Part shown: piece by piece, positions 36,737-46,460 of the stretch
Numbering within the stretch: the stretch's first letter is position 1
Layout: the number at the start of each line of letters is the position of its first letter
NCBI GenBank assembly: GCA_963729165.1
Contig: CAVSMM010000014.1
Location: 1 to 64,000 of the forward strand
From: JACCZX01 sp963729165
GTDB taxonomy: Bacteria; Pseudomonadota; Gammaproteobacteria; Burkholderiales; Burkholderiaceae_F
DNA length: 64,000 nucleotides
Direction: 5' to 3'
Notes under the pieces: model-generated
What the model saw: only the letters and a program-made list of their open reading frames with translations
Databases searched by the model: none
What the model was told of the DNA's origin: nothing
Made by a program: the position numbers and the translations under genes

Positions 36737-37504
36737 TCACTCCGCGCTTTCGATCAGGCTGCGATAGATCGGATACTGCGTGGCGTACCCAACGCTGATC
36801 AGTATCAATGCGATCGGGGCGAACAGCATCGACGCCAGCTGAGGAGAGGCGCCGAATATCTGCAAAGCCTGTGTGATGACGAAAATCACGATGAACGACA
36901 GAGCGAACAACGCTGCCGCCAACGTCAGGAAAGGCCAGCGGTTGCGCCAGCACGTGAAGAACGAGAAGAACAGCGCCTTGGCGACTGGAAAGCGATGCCA
37001 TGCGACCAATTGCGGCGCGAACCACGTCACCATCAGAATCGGCAAATACGCGACTCCGGCCGCGATAATTGCATCCCACGGAAAGTTTTGTCCCGCAGAG
37101 GTCGAGTCGATCCTTCCATCGACCAGCTTCCAGTTGGCCAATTCATCGGCGGCTAGAAGGGATACAAGTGTCACCAGTAAAAGTACCAGCACGGCGTTGA
37201 TGAAGCCGAGCAGCGCCAGCGCCTTTCGCTGCTGTGGATCACGAAACGGTTCCACCATCAGATTGGGCATCGGCATCTTGCCGCGCTCGGCGTCGCGGCC
37301 GGCCAATGTGAGACCGAGCGTGCCGAACGGGATCAGTACTGCAGCCAGTGGCAGGCCAACGAACGGCACGTAAGCAAGCAGCGACACACCGATCGTATAC
37401 AGGATCACCAGCGACGTGAACGCAAAGGGCTGCCGCCGGTACAACCTCAGTGCGTCGCGCAGCCATGTCAGACCGGCTCCCGCGGGCAGCGTTTTAACGA
37501 CCAT
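36737..37504 (-). CDS. BPSS1780-family inner-membrane protein
   Basis: The 255-aa protein has six to seven hydrophobic segments and the conserved layout LPAGAGLTWLRDALRLYRRQP at the N-terminus, FRDPQQRKALALLGFINAVL, and WFAPQLVAWHRFPVAKALFFSFFTC. I recognise it as the BPSS1780 family named after a Burkholderia pseudomallei protein; function unknown. It begins 15 bp after the thrB stop on the same strand, as in other betaproteobacteria. Confidence 0.85.
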   Translation of the reverse strand: MVVKTLPAGAGLTWLRDALRLYRRQPFAFTSLVILYTIGVSLLAYVPFVGLPLAAVLIPFGTLGLTLAGRDAERGKMPMPNLMVEPFRDPQQRKALALLGFINAVLVLLLVTLVSLLAADELANWKLVDGRIDSTSAGQNFPWDAIIAAGVAYLPILMVTWFAPQLVAWHRFPVAKALFFSFFTCWRNRWPFLTLAAALFALSFIVIFVITQALQIFGASPQLASMLFAPIALILISVGYATQYPIYRSLIESAE

Positions 37505-37519
37505 CAGCGACCGTCAATT

Positions 37520-38507
37520 TCATCGCGTTCGCCTTAGCTGAACCCACGGCAATATCGAATCGAATGTGCGGCGCTTCAGAATGCGCTCGAAATGTGCCGG
37601 ATCGTGCGGAGTCAGCAAGTGCGCAGGGCGCGGTAAGTAGTAGTCGTACAGGCGCGAAATCCAGAATCGAAGCGCTGCGGCGCGCAGCGAGGTTCGCCAG
37701 CATTCGTGTTCATCGTCGGTCAGCGGGCGTACCGCGTGATAAGCGTTGAGCATTGCGTGTGCCCGCGCGGGCTCGAATTCGCCGCTGTCTTGCCGGATGC
37801 ACCAATCGTTGATCGTGATGGCGAGATCGAACAGCCAAATCGAGCAGCCCGCAAAATAAAAATCAATGACACCGCCGATACGATCGCTGTCCGCGTCGCG
37901 CACCAGTAGAACATTGTCACGAAACAGATCGGCGTGGATCGGCCCGCTCGGCAATCTTTTCGAAACTTGCGCTGCGAAAAAACGAATCCTGAAATATCAG
38001 CTCCTCGGTCAGAACACGCATCACGTTGTCGGGTACATGCAACTTCAGCTTGGGCACCGCACTTTTCCACCAACCGATGCCGCGCAGGTGGGGCTGAAAC
38101 GGAGCGAAATCGACGCCGGCCAAGTGCATGCGCGCGAGGAATTCGCCGACGCTTGCGCATTGCGCGACGGTCGGGTCGGTCGTAGCCTTGCCCGGCAAGC
38201 GCGTTGTCAACGCCGCGGGCTTGCCTTTCAGCTCGGCGACCAAGGCTCCGCTACGGGTCGACTGCGGCTCGGGCACCGGCAGTCCCTTGCGCGCCAAGTG
38301 GAGCATCAATTGCAGGTAAAACGGCAGCTGACTTGCGGTCAGGCGCTCAAATACGGTCAGCACATAATGGCCGCGATCGGTGCTGACGAAGTAGTTCGTG
38401 TTTTCGATGCCGGTGTGGATTGCCTCAAGCTCGGTCAATTCGCCGAGCGGAAACTGACCAAGAAACTCGTTGACTTCGGCGCGCGACAGCGCGGTAAATA
38501 CCGCCAT
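37520..38507 (-). CDS. thrB: Homoserine kinase, ThrB type II (frameshifted)
   Basis: Phosphorylates homoserine in threonine synthesis; this is the aminoglycoside-phosphotransferase-fold form found in betaproteobacteria and pseudomonads. The N-terminal part MAVFTALSRAEVNEFLGQF, GIENTNYFVST and FERLTASQLPFYLQLM, and the C-terminal part PIHADLFRDNVLLV with the catalytic Asp and GGVIDFYFAG with the Mg-binding Asp, are in different frames. The one-base error is near 37950 (bridge KRLPSGPIHADLF). Corrected length is ~329 aa. Confidence 0.92.
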
Positions 38508-38651
38508 CGTGCGTCAGCCCGACGCAAACCGATTGCGGGTCCAGATCTTGCGCCTGCGGGTGCTCAGCGCAAGTCTGTCCGCTTCCGCTCCTCGGCGCTC
38601 AGTGGCAAGTGAGTCGGGCCCGCTCGCTACCGTTTTTGACACGGGCTGCGA

Positions 38652-39170
38652 TCACTTTGTCGGCGAGGTCTGCGGCGGCGCAGGTGCCTGCAGTGGCGCA
38701 GGCGTCGCCCGGCCAAATTCAAACTTGAAAAAATTAGGAACCGACAACCCTGGACTCATTTGAGTCGTTCCCAGCGGCTGTCTTCCTTCGTTATTGGTCA
38801 TCGAGTAGCTGCGTGAGCTGCCGGCAGGCGTCACCACGACTTCGCTGATTCGATTTGAAGTGCGGAACTGCTCGATGCGCGTGGCGTTACTCGAATCATC
38901 ACGCTCGACCCTTACATTGTCGGGGTCGCCCGCAGGCTTTGGTTGCAGCGCTTCCTCAACGCTCGCCGGCTTGACCGCCTTCGACTCGCGTTCGTCGATC
39001 GCCTGTCGTTCGGCTGGAGACAGCTCAATCGCACGGCGCGGCTTGGCTGACGCCGGCTTCGCCGCCTTGGTTTCGGTTGCCGCGGGCATCGGCGGCGGAG
39101 GTGGTGCGGGCGCCTGCGCAGAAGCCATCGACGACCACGCCAGCAGCACTGCCAATGCAACGGTTTTCAT
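38652..39170 (-). CDS. DUF2782-like exported protein
   Basis: The 172-aa protein has a Sec signal peptide (MKTVALAVLLAWSSMASAQA), a Pro/Ala-rich linker, a basic/acidic region, and then VRVERDDSSNATRIEQFRTSNRISEVVVTPAG, which resembles the DUF2782 core, followed by a Pro-rich tail. In betaproteobacteria a DUF2782 gene commonly sits between polA and thrB, as here. It is probably periplasmic; function is unknown. The assignment rests on this core and gene order. Confidence 0.72.
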   Translation of the reverse strand: MKTVALAVLLAWSSMASAQAPAPPPPPMPAATETKAAKPASAKPRRAIELSPAERQAIDERESKAVKPASVEEALQPKPAGDPDNVRVERDDSSNATRIEQFRTSNRISEVVVTPAGSSRSYSMTNNEGRQPLGTTQMSPGLSVPNFFKFEFGRATPAPLQAPAPPQTSPTK

Positions 39171-39215
39171 CTAAGGCCTCGTACGTCCGCGCACGCAACT
39201 TCGCGCAGCCAAATT

Positions 39216-39908
39216 CTATAGATAAAGCATCTGTTCGCGTTCGCTTGCCGTTTGCGAAAATCCGCGCGCATCGTAGAAATCGAAAATCGCATTGACTACC
39301 GCGTCGCTGCTGTCGACGATCGTCATCATGTCAAGATCGGTAGCGGCGATCATGCCTTCGGTGACCAGTGTGTCGCGCATCCAGTCGATCAGGCCGCTCC
39401 AGAAGCGCGACCCAACGAGTACCAGCGGCATCGATTTGCCTTTGCCCGTCTGCATCAGCGTCAGAGCCTCGGACAATTCGTCGACGGTGCCGAAGCCTCC
39501 CGGCATCACGACGTAGGCCGCCGCGTACTTGACGAACGCCACCTTACGGGCGAAAAAATGGCGGAAGCGCAGCGAGATGTCCTGATACGGATTGCCGTAC
39601 TGCTCGAACGGCAGCTCGATGTTCAGTCCGACCGATGGCGATGCACCTTCGTAGGCACCACGGTTGGCGGCTTCCATGATGCCCGGGCCGCCACCGCTGA
39701 TCACGGCAAAGCCCGCATCCGACAACTTGCGCGCGATTTCCACCGTCAGTTGATACATCGGTTCCTCGGGCGCCGAACGGGCGCTGCCGAAGATCGACAC
39801 CGCCGGACGAATCTCGGACAGCCGTTCGGACGCTTCGACAAACTCTGAAATAATTCCCCATAGGTGCCACGATTCGCGCGCCTTTTGCTGAGTGGCACGC
39901 TCCGGCAT
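39216..39908 (-). CDS. LOG-family protein (TIGR00730-type nucleoside-monophosphate phosphoribohydrolase)
   Basis: Rossmann-fold protein of the Lonely Guy family, with VSIFGSARSAPEEP, VISGGGPGIMEAANRGAYEGA and the diagnostic YVVMPGGFGTVDELSEALTL. LOG enzymes cleave cytokinin- or AMP-type ribotides; the bacterial substrate is often unknown. I use the ATG at 39908 (MPERATQQKARESWHLW; 230 aa). An in-frame TTG at 39989 would overlap the promoter/start of polA, but an intermediate GTG start cannot be ruled out. Divergent from polA. Confidence 0.87.
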   Translation of the reverse strand: MPERATQQKARESWHLWGIISEFVEASERLSEIRPAVSIFGSARSAPEEPMYQLTVEIARKLSDAGFAVISGGGPGIMEAANRGAYEGASPSVGLNIELPFEQYGNPYQDISLRFRHFFARKVAFVKYAAAYVVMPGGFGTVDELSEALTLMQTGKGKSMPLVLVGSRFWSGLIDWMRDTLVTEGMIAATDLDMMTIVDSSDAVVNAIFDFYDARGFSQTASEREQMLYL

Positions 39909-39990
39909 GGTCACCGCGCGAAGGCTCGGAATATTTTTTCGATGGTCGAGCACAGCGTTCTCCTGATCAATACCCAACTTAACGAACAAC

Positions 39991-42717
39991 GTGAAAACGC
40001 TGCTGCTGGTCGACGGGTCCAGTTACTTATACCGCGCCTACCACGCGCTGCCCGACTTGCGCACCTCCAACGGCGAGCCTACGGGCGCGCTGCGCGGCTT
40101 CATTTCGATGCTTCACGTTTTGCGGCAGCAGGTGGAAGCGGAGCACATCGCGTGCGTTTTCGACGCCAAGGGTAAGACGTTTCGCGACGATCTGTTTTCC
40201 GAATACAAGGCGAATCGGACCGCAATGCCGGACGATCTCGGGCGACAGATCGAGCCGATCCACGAAGCGGTGCGGGCGCTCGGCTGGCCGATCATACAAA
40301 TCCCCGGAATCGAGGCCGACGACGTGATCGCGACGCTTGCGCGGCGCGCCAGCGAGCAGCAATTTCGAACCATCGTCTCGACCAGCGACAAAGATCTGGC
40401 GCAGCTCGTCAACGAGCACGTCACGCTGGTCAATACGATGAGCAACGAAACGCTCGACGTGCCCGGGGTCGAGCGCAAATTCGGCGTCCCGCCGCAGCGA
40501 ATCGTCGACTATCTGACGCTGGTGGGCGACAGCGTCGACAACGTGCCAGGGGTCGAGAAGGTCGGGCCGAAGACGGCCGCCAAGTGGCTGCACGAGTACG
40601 GGTCACTCGACAATCTGGTGGCAAATGCGCACGCCATAAAAGGTGCCGTGGGTGAGAATCTGCGCAAGGCGCTCGAATGGCTGCCGACGGCTCGCAAGCT
40701 GGTCACGATTCGCAGCGATTGCGATCTCGGCGACGAGTTCGAGTCGATCGAATCATTGGCCGTTCAGGCGCAAGACGTCGAGAAGTTGCGCGAGCTTTAC
40801 GCGCGCTACGAATTCAAGGCGTGGCTGCGTGAGATTGACGGTGCAGCGGTTGCCAAGGCTCTGAACGAAGGGTCTGCCAGCGGTGAAGTGTCGTCCGCCG
40901 CGCTGGCTCGACCCGACGTCGACTACGAAACAATCTTGTCGTACGAGCAGCTCGAAACCTGGCTGGCCAAGATCGGCTCGGCGGATCTGACCTCAATCGT
41001 TACTCACACCACGTCGCTCGATCCGATTGCGGCCGAGCTGGTTGGAATCTCGCTATCGGTCGAAGCATTGCACGCGTGCTACATACCACTGGCGCATCGT
41101 TATGCGGGCGCGCCTAAACAGTTACCGATCGAAGACGTGCTCGAGCAACTTAGGCCGTGGCTCGAAAGCCCGCATCAACGCAAGCTCGGCCACAACATGA
41201 AGTATCAGATGCACGCGTTGGCGAACCGCGGCATCAAGCTTGCGGGCGTCGCCCACGACTCGCAGCTCGAGTCCTATGTGCTCGAACCGCATCGCAATCA
41301 CGATGTCGACTCGCTCGCCGAGCGGCACTTGAGCCGCAAAACGCTGACCTACGTCGAAGTGTGCGGCAAGGGTGTCAATCAATTGTGCTTCGACGAAGTT
41401 GCCATCGACCGAGCGACGGACTACGCAGGCGAGGATGCGGAAGTCACTCGGGCGCTGCACGAAACCCTGTGGCCGCGCATCGAGCCCGACGAAAAACTGC
41501 GCTTCATCTACGGGCAGATTGAACTGCCGACCGCGCAGGTGCTGTTCGAGATGGAGCGTACCGGTGTCTTGATTGACCGTGCGAAGCTCGATGCACAGAG
41601 CCGCGAGCTCGGTACTCGCATCGCAGAGCTCGAGGCGACGGCGCACGCGCTTGCCGGGCAGCCGTTCAATCTCGGCAGCCCGAAGCAGATCGGCGAAATC
41701 CTGTTCGGCAAGCTGCAGCTGCCGGTGCTGAAGAAAACCGCAAGCGGCACACCGTCGACCGACGAGGAGGTGCTGGAGAAGCTTGCGCTGGACTACCCGT
41801 TGCCGAAGCTATTGCTCGAGCATCGCGGACTGTCGAAGCTGAAGTCGACGTACTGCGACAAGTTGCCGATCACCGCTGATCGCGACAACCGCGTGCATAC
41901 GAGTTACGGCCAGGCCGTGGCGGTCACAGGGCGGCTGTCGTCGAGCGATCCCAATCTGCAGAACATTCCGATTCGCACGCCGGAGGGCAGGCGCATTCGC
42001 GAGGCGTTCATCGCGCCGTCCGGCCATCGAATCGTCTCGGCCGATTATTCGCAGATCGAGCTGCGCATCATGGCGCACATTTCGGGCGACGCGGGCCTGC
42101 TCGAAGCGTTCGGCAAAGGCGAGGATATTCATCGCGCAACGGCGTCTGAAGTTTTCGCGGTGCCGCTTTCCGAGGTGACGAGCCAGCAGCGCAGCTACAT
42201 CAAGGTGATCAACTTCGGACTGATGTACGGAATGAGCGCGTTCGGCGTGGCCTCCAACCTCGGCATCGAGCGCGATGCTGCCAAGCTGATCATCGACCGC
42301 TATTTCACGCGTTTCCCGGGCGTAGCCAAATACATGGAGTCCACGCGCGCGCTGGCGAAGCGCCAGGGATACGTCGAAACCGTGTTCGGCCGCCGCTTGT
42401 GGCTGCCAGAGATCAACTCGCCGAACGGACCCCGCCGCGCCGCGGCCGAGCGAGCGGCGATCAATGCGCCGATGCAGGGCACTGCCGCAGATCTGATCAA
42501 GCTTGCGATGATTGCGGTATCGAAATGGATCAATACCGAGCAGCTGGGAACGCGGCTGGTGATGCAGGTGCACGACGAGCTGGTACTCGAAGTACCCGAC
42601 GATGAAGTCGAATTGACGAGACGCCACGTGCCGGAGTTGATGTCGCGGGTGGCCGATCTGCGCGTACCGCTGTTAACCGAAGTGGGCGTAGGGTCGAACT
42701 GGGACGAGGCGCATTGA
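39991..42717 (+). CDS. polA: DNA polymerase I with an inactivated 3'-5' exonuclease domain
   Basis: The 908-aa protein (GTG start, MKTLLLVDGSSYLYRAYHAL) is complete. The 5'-nuclease domain (1-~290) has IEADDVIATLAR, STSDKDLAQLV and GDSVDNVPGVEKVGPKTAA. The polymerase domain has motif A VSADYSQIELR, motif B QRSYIKVINFGLMYG and motif C VMQVHDELVLEV. In the 3'-5' exonuclease domain (~310-500) the usual DTET reads VTHT (V337, H339 in place of the catalytic Asp and Glu), and the Asp of ExoII KYD is Gln406 (NMKYQMH); only the ExoIII Asp482 (YAGED) remains. Proofreading is therefore predicted to be lost, as in Taq polymerase. The TGA abuts the next ATG. Confidence 0.96.
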   Translation: MKTLLLVDGSSYLYRAYHALPDLRTSNGEPTGALRGFISMLHVLRQQVEAEHIACVFDAKGKTFRDDLFSEYKANRTAMPDDLGRQIEPIHEAVRALGWPIIQIPGIEADDVIATLARRASEQQFRTIVSTSDKDLAQLVNEHVTLVNTMSNETLDVPGVERKFGVPPQRIVDYLTLVGDSVDNVPGVEKVGPKTAAKWLHEYGSLDNLVANAHAIKGAVGENLRKALEWLPTARKLVTIRSDCDLGDEFESIESLAVQAQDVEKLRELYARYEFKAWLREIDGAAVAKALNEGSASGEVSSAALARPDVDYETILSYEQLETWLAKIGSADLTSIVTHTTSLDPIAAELVGISLSVEALHACYIPLAHRYAGAPKQLPIEDVLEQLRPWLESPHQRKLGHNMKYQMHALANRGIKLAGVAHDSQLESYVLEPHRNHDVDSLAERHLSRKTLTYVEVCGKGVNQLCFDEVAIDRATDYAGEDAEVTRALHETLWPRIEPDEKLRFIYGQIELPTAQVLFEMERTGVLIDRAKLDAQSRELGTRIAELEATAHALAGQPFNLGSPKQIGEILFGKLQLPVLKKTASGTPSTDEEVLEKLALDYPLPKLLLEHRGLSKLKSTYCDKLPITADRDNRVHTSYGQAVAVTGRLSSSDPNLQNIPIRTPEGRRIREAFIAPSGHRIVSADYSQIELRIMAHISGDAGLLEAFGKGEDIHRATASEVFAVPLSEVTSQQRSYIKVINFGLMYGMSAFGVASNLGIERDAAKLIIDRYFTRFPGVAKYMESTRALAKRQGYVETVFGRRLWLPEINSPNGPRRAAAERAAINAPMQGTAADLIKLAMIAVSKWINTEQLGTRLVMQVHDELVLEVPDDEVELTRRHVPELMSRVADLRVPLLTEVGVGSNWDEAH

Positions 42718-43458
42718 TGATCACTACCGATACTGAAGGGCTAACGGCAGGCGAAGTGCAGATTCCAACCAGGGATCGTCAGATACCCGCCTACCGTGCG
42801 ATGCCTGAGGGTAAGATCGGTCTGGCAACGGTGCTGGTCGTGCAGGAAATTTTCGGAGTACACGAGCACATCAAGGACGTCACGCGCCGTCTCGCAAAGC
42901 AGGGCTACCTCGCCGTTGCGCCCGAGTTTATATGCGGCAAGGCGATCCAACCAAGTACAGCGATACCGGCGCGTTAATCAACGACATCGTTAGCCAAAGT
43001 GCCCGACGCACAGGTGATGGCCGACCTCGACGAAGCGGCTGCATGGGCGGCAGCGAAATGGCGGCGGCGGCAAGTTCGGTATCACCGGATTTTGCTGGGG
43101 CGGACGAATCGTTCACATGTACGCCGCTCACAATCCAAATCTCGCTGCGGCCGTCGCGTGGTATGGGCCGACTGCGCGTCGTATCTGCCCCGGCGACGAA
43201 ACGCCGCTCGAGGTCGCCGATCGGATCAAGGCACCGGTGCTCGGACTCTATGGCGGCGCCGATAGCGGCATACCAAATGACACCGTCGAGCAGATGGGAG
43301 CTGCACTGAAAGCGGCAGGCAACACGCGGTCGGAAATGGTGATCTTTCCCGATACCCCGCACGCCTTTTATGCAGACTACCGTCCGAATTATCGCAAGCA
43401 AGCCGCCGACGAAGGTTGGAAGCGGTTGACAGCGTGGTTCAAGGAATACTTGTCATAG
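42717..43458 (+). CDS. Dienelactone hydrolase family protein (several frameshifts)
   Basis: Alpha/beta hydrolase of the carboxymethylenebutenolidase family. Start ATG 42717 overlaps the polA stop. Pieces in three frames join to one protein: ATVLVVQEIFGVHEHIKDVTRRLAKQGY; MRQGDPTKYSDTGALINDIV; VPDAQVMADLDEAAAWAA; then GKFGITGFCWGGRIVHMYAA with the catalytic Cys; LGLYGGADSGIP with the Asp; and DTPHAFYADYRPNY with the His. Frames change near 42935, 43000 and 43060. Corrected length is ~247 aa. Natural substrate unknown; no chlorocatechol genes are near. Confidence 0.88.
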
Positions 43459-43497
43459 GCACGCAGGCTTGACAGCGCTGTTACGCTGAGCGAGCAA

Positions 43498-43523
43498 TAG
43501 GGGCGCACTTGGTAGCGCCCCTA
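43498..43523. terminator. Hairpin between dienelactone hydrolase and ZIP genes
   Basis: GGGCGC and GCGCCC flank an 8-nt loop (ACTTGGTA) with further ATA/TAT pairing outside. There is no T-run, so it may be a weak or Rho-assisted terminator, or a structure in the leader of the ZIP gene, whose start lies 8 bp downstream. Confidence 0.4.
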
Positions 43524-43530
43524 TGATTTG

Positions 43531-44320
43531 ATGCGACTCAGGATGACACTCGGCTACATCATTCTCGCCAATCTGCTGTCGACCTTGCTTTCTCTTGGCC
43601 TCGCGGGCTGGTTGAGCTTTCGTTATCTCGGCAAGCTGATCGACAAGCTGGTGCCGGTATCGGCCGGGCTGTTATTGGCAACGGCGATCACGCACCTTCT
43701 GCCTGAGGCCTTCAACAGCGAAGCCAATCCTTTTACGCTCGGCTGGGTGATCATCGCCGGCATTCTCGGTTTGTTCGTGCTGGAAAAGCTCTCGCTGATT
43801 CATCACACGCATCATCATGAAGGCGACGAGCACCATCACGAATCGGGGCACGACGCACACGAGGCGGGTCGAGGTGGTGTGGAAATCCTGATTGGTGACA
43901 CATTCCACAACATGGCCGACGGCATCATGATCGCCGGCGCGTTCCTGGTCGACACGCAGCTCGGAATCATTACTACGCTGGCCGTAATGGCGCACGAAAT
44001 TCCGCAGGAGATCGGCGAGTTCATGATCCTGCTAAATGCCGGCTTCACGCGGCGCCGCGCGTTCGCGTTCAACCTGATTTCGGGCCTGTCGGCGGTGGTG
44101 GGCCGGCGTCGTCGGGTATTTCGTACTCGACGCGACACGCGGGTTGCTTCCCTACGTGCTGGCACTGGCTGCGTCGAGCCTGATGTACGTCGCGCTGTCC
44201 GATCTGTTACCGGAGATGATGCGGCGTTCGTCGCTGGCGAAGTCGCTGCCGCAAGTTGCGCTGGTGATCTTGGGCGTTTTGATAGCCGGTGCGGCCACGA
44301 CGGGATTGCACGGGCATTAG
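43531..44320 (+). CDS. ZIP-family divalent metal transporter (frameshifted)
   Basis: Inner-membrane importer of Zn2+ or related ions. The N-terminal part has three hydrophobic segments and a His-rich loop (HHTHHHEGDEHHHESGHD); the ZIP metal-binding helices read GDTFHNMADGIMIAGAF and MAHEIPQEIGEF. An extra C near 44102 breaks the frame; corrected, the rest continues SAVVGGVVGYFVLDATRGLL and SDLLPEMMRRSS, ending at a TAG (44318-44320), about 263 aa. It overlaps sseA tail to tail by 4 bp. The start could also be ATG 43543. Confidence 0.9.
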
Positions 44321-45183
44321 GTGTTCTCGCCGGTCGCGATGGGCCGAGCGGGGTCGGCAATCCACTCGCTCCACGAACCGCCGTATAGCGCGGAGCCGGG
44401 CAGTCCCGCCAGCTCCATCGCAAACACGTTGTGGCACGCGGTGACTCCTGAGCCGCACTGGTGAGTGATTTGATCCGGCGTGCGTTGGTTGAGCAGCGTC
44501 TCAAACTCGGAGCGCAGCTCGCGCGCCGATCTGAACGTTTGATCCGGATTCAAGTTCTGTAGCCACGGCCGATTGCGTGCGCCGGGAATATGCCCAGCTA
44601 CCGGATCGATCGGCTCCTGCTCGCCGCGAAACCGCTCGGCGGTGCGCGCGTCGAGCAACATGCGATCTTGGCTGTCGAGCGACTGCAGCACTTGATCCAC
44701 CGTCGCCAGCGGCATCATCGATTCGCTCGCGGTGAAGTTGCCGCGCGCTTTTTGCGGTAGCTGCTGGCTCGACAAGTGTGTGTCGTTTAACCACTTCGGC
44801 CATCCACCATCGAGCAAAGCGACACGAGCGTGGCCCAGCCAGCGTGCCAGCCACCACAGCCGTGAAGCAAACTGGCCACCCTGCGCATCGTAGGCCACGA
44901 TTTGCGAATCGTTGTTGATACCCCAGCCGCGAAATGTTTCGATCAGATCGTCGCGGTTCGGCATGGGGTGACGCCCATTGAGCCCGGTCTTCGTGCCGGA
45001 CAACTGCGTGTCGATGTTTGCAAACACAGCGCCCGGAATATGACCTTCCCGATAAGCACGAAGGCCTGCTTGCACGTCGAACAAATCGTGACGAACGTCT
45101 ACGACGCACCAACGCACATCGTCCAGGTGCGTGCGCAATTGCTGAACGCTAAGCAGCATGCTTGAAGATTCTGCGTCACTCAT
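44317..45183 (-). CDS. sseA: 3-Mercaptopyruvate sulfurtransferase SseA-like
   Basis: The 288-aa protein has two rhodanese domains: an inactive N-terminal one (CVVDVRHDLFDVQAG, GHIPGAVFANID) and an active C-terminal one. The active-site loop HQCGSGVTACHN is the CGSGVTA type of mercaptopyruvate sulfurtransferases rather than the CRKGVT of thiosulfate enzymes. ATG 45183 (MSDAESSSMLL) is used; ATG 45159 is an alternative. Divergent from xseB. Confidence 0.9.
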   Translation of the reverse strand: MSDAESSSMLLSVQQLRTHLDDVRWCVVDVRHDLFDVQAGLRAYREGHIPGAVFANIDTQLSGTKTGLNGRHPMPNRDDLIETFRGWGINNDSQIVAYDAQGGQFASRLWWLARWLGHARVALLDGGWPKWLNDTHLSSQQLPQKARGNFTASESMMPLATVDQVLQSLDSQDRMLLDARTAERFRGEQEPIDPVAGHIPGARNRPWLQNLNPDQTFRSARELRSEFETLLNQRTPDQITHQCGSGVTACHNVFAMELAGLPGSALYGGSWSEWIADPARPIATGENT

Positions 45184-45225
45184 CGGCGGGAATTCTAAAT
45201 CGCCACTGCACTAGAATCGGCACCG

Positions 45226-45519
45226 ATGAAAGCACCAGATGTTGCAACCGCTTCGCCGGCTTCAAACGCTTCGCCCGAATCGCTCGGATTCGAACAGGCG
45301 CTCGACGAGCTCGACGCGCTTGTGCGCCGGATGGAATCGGGTCAGTTGTCGCTCGATGAATCGATTGCTGCGTATCGGCGTGGCGCCGAGCTGGCGCGGT
45401 TTTGCCAGAGCAAGCTGGCCAACGCGGAGCAGGAGATCAAGCGGCTCGAAGGCGATCTATTAAAGCCGCTCGACCTCTCCGAGTTGCGCGGCGGTATCGA
45501 CAAGAGCAGCACCGAATGA
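45226..45519 (+). CDS. xseB: Exodeoxyribonuclease VII small subunit XseB
   Basis: The 97-aa protein contains the compact helical-hairpin XseB core: SLGFEQALDELDALVRRMESG, LSLDESIAAYRRGAELARFC and KLANAEQEIKRLE. It pairs with the large subunit XseA, not encoded here. Its stop overlaps the ispA start (ATGA). The xseB-ispA-dxs order is standard in beta- and gammaproteobacteria. Confidence 0.94.
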   Translation: MKAPDVATASPASNASPESLGFEQALDELDALVRRMESGQLSLDESIAAYRRGAELARFCQSKLANAEQEIKRLEGDLLKPLDLSELRGGIDKSSTE

Positions 45520-46443
45520 CGTGTACCGCTGCGGTGCAGTCGCCGCCGTTTGAGGTGCCGCTTGACCACTGGATTGCCGAGTGCGGCACGCGGTTCGACG
45601 ATGCCGCGCAGCGCACGTTGCCGTCGGCAGACGACGTGCCGACGCGGTTGCACTCGGCGATGCGCTACGCGGTGCTAGATGGTGGCAAGCGAGTGCGGCC
45701 GCTGCTGGTGTACGCGGCGGGCGACGTCACCGAAGCCGAAAGCGACGCGCTCGACCGGGCAGCTCTCGCCGTCGAATTCGTCCATGCCTATTCGCTGGTC
45801 CACGACGACATGCCGTGCATGGACAACGATGTCCTGCGGCGCGGCAAACCGACTGTTCACGTCAAGTTCGATGAAGCCACGGCGATGTTGGCTGGGGACG
45901 CACTACAGGCAGAAGCCTTCAAGGTTCTCGCGGACGGCGCATTGCCCGCATCGCAAACCGCGGCGTTGATACGCGAGCTTGCGCATGCGTCGTCGACAAC
46001 CGGCATGTGTGGTGGTCAGGCCATCGATCTCGCTGCAGTCGGGACGACCCCGACGATTGCCGAGCTGGAGCGCATGCACCGAATGAAAACCGGCGCGCTG
46101 TTAAGGGCGGCGGTACTTAATGGGTGCGTTGTCGGGGCGCGCTTCGTTGCTGACCGAATGCACACGCGAGGCGCTCGGCCAGTACGGCGATGCGATCGGG
46201 CTGGCGTTTCAGATCGTCGATGATCTGCTCGACGTCGAGGCGAGTACCGCGGAGCTCGGCAAGACCGCGGGTAAGGATGCCGAGCAGCAGAAGCCGACCT
46301 ACGTGTCGCTGCTCGGTGCGCAAGCGGCTCGAGCATGGTCGTTGCGACTGCGCGCACAGGCGCTGCAGGCGGTCGAGGAAATCGGTCACAGTGCGCAGCG
46401 TTTGCGAGAATTGGCCGACTTCGTTGTCTGCCGGAAGAGTTAA
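45516..46443 (+). CDS. ispA: Farnesyl diphosphate synthase IspA (frameshifted)
   Basis: Condenses IPP with DMAPP/GPP to farnesyl diphosphate. Motifs: YAVLDGGKRVRPLLVYA, first Asp-rich VHDDMPCMDNDVLRRGKPTVH, GMCGGQAIDL, MKTGALLRAAV and the second Asp-rich QIVDDLLDVEAS followed by KTAGKDAEQQKPTYVSLLG. An extra A near 46115 splits the gene; the bridge is VLMGALSGRASLL. Corrected length is ~308 aa. Translationally coupled to xseB; dxs begins 17 bp later. Confidence 0.94.
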
Positions 46444-46460
46444 CCCGCGTTGCTTTCAGC

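Noticed and set aside
39909..39989. N-terminal extension of the LOG protein from a TTG overlapping the polA promoter
   Set aside because: The extension lacks family similarity and would occupy the whole divergent intergenic region.
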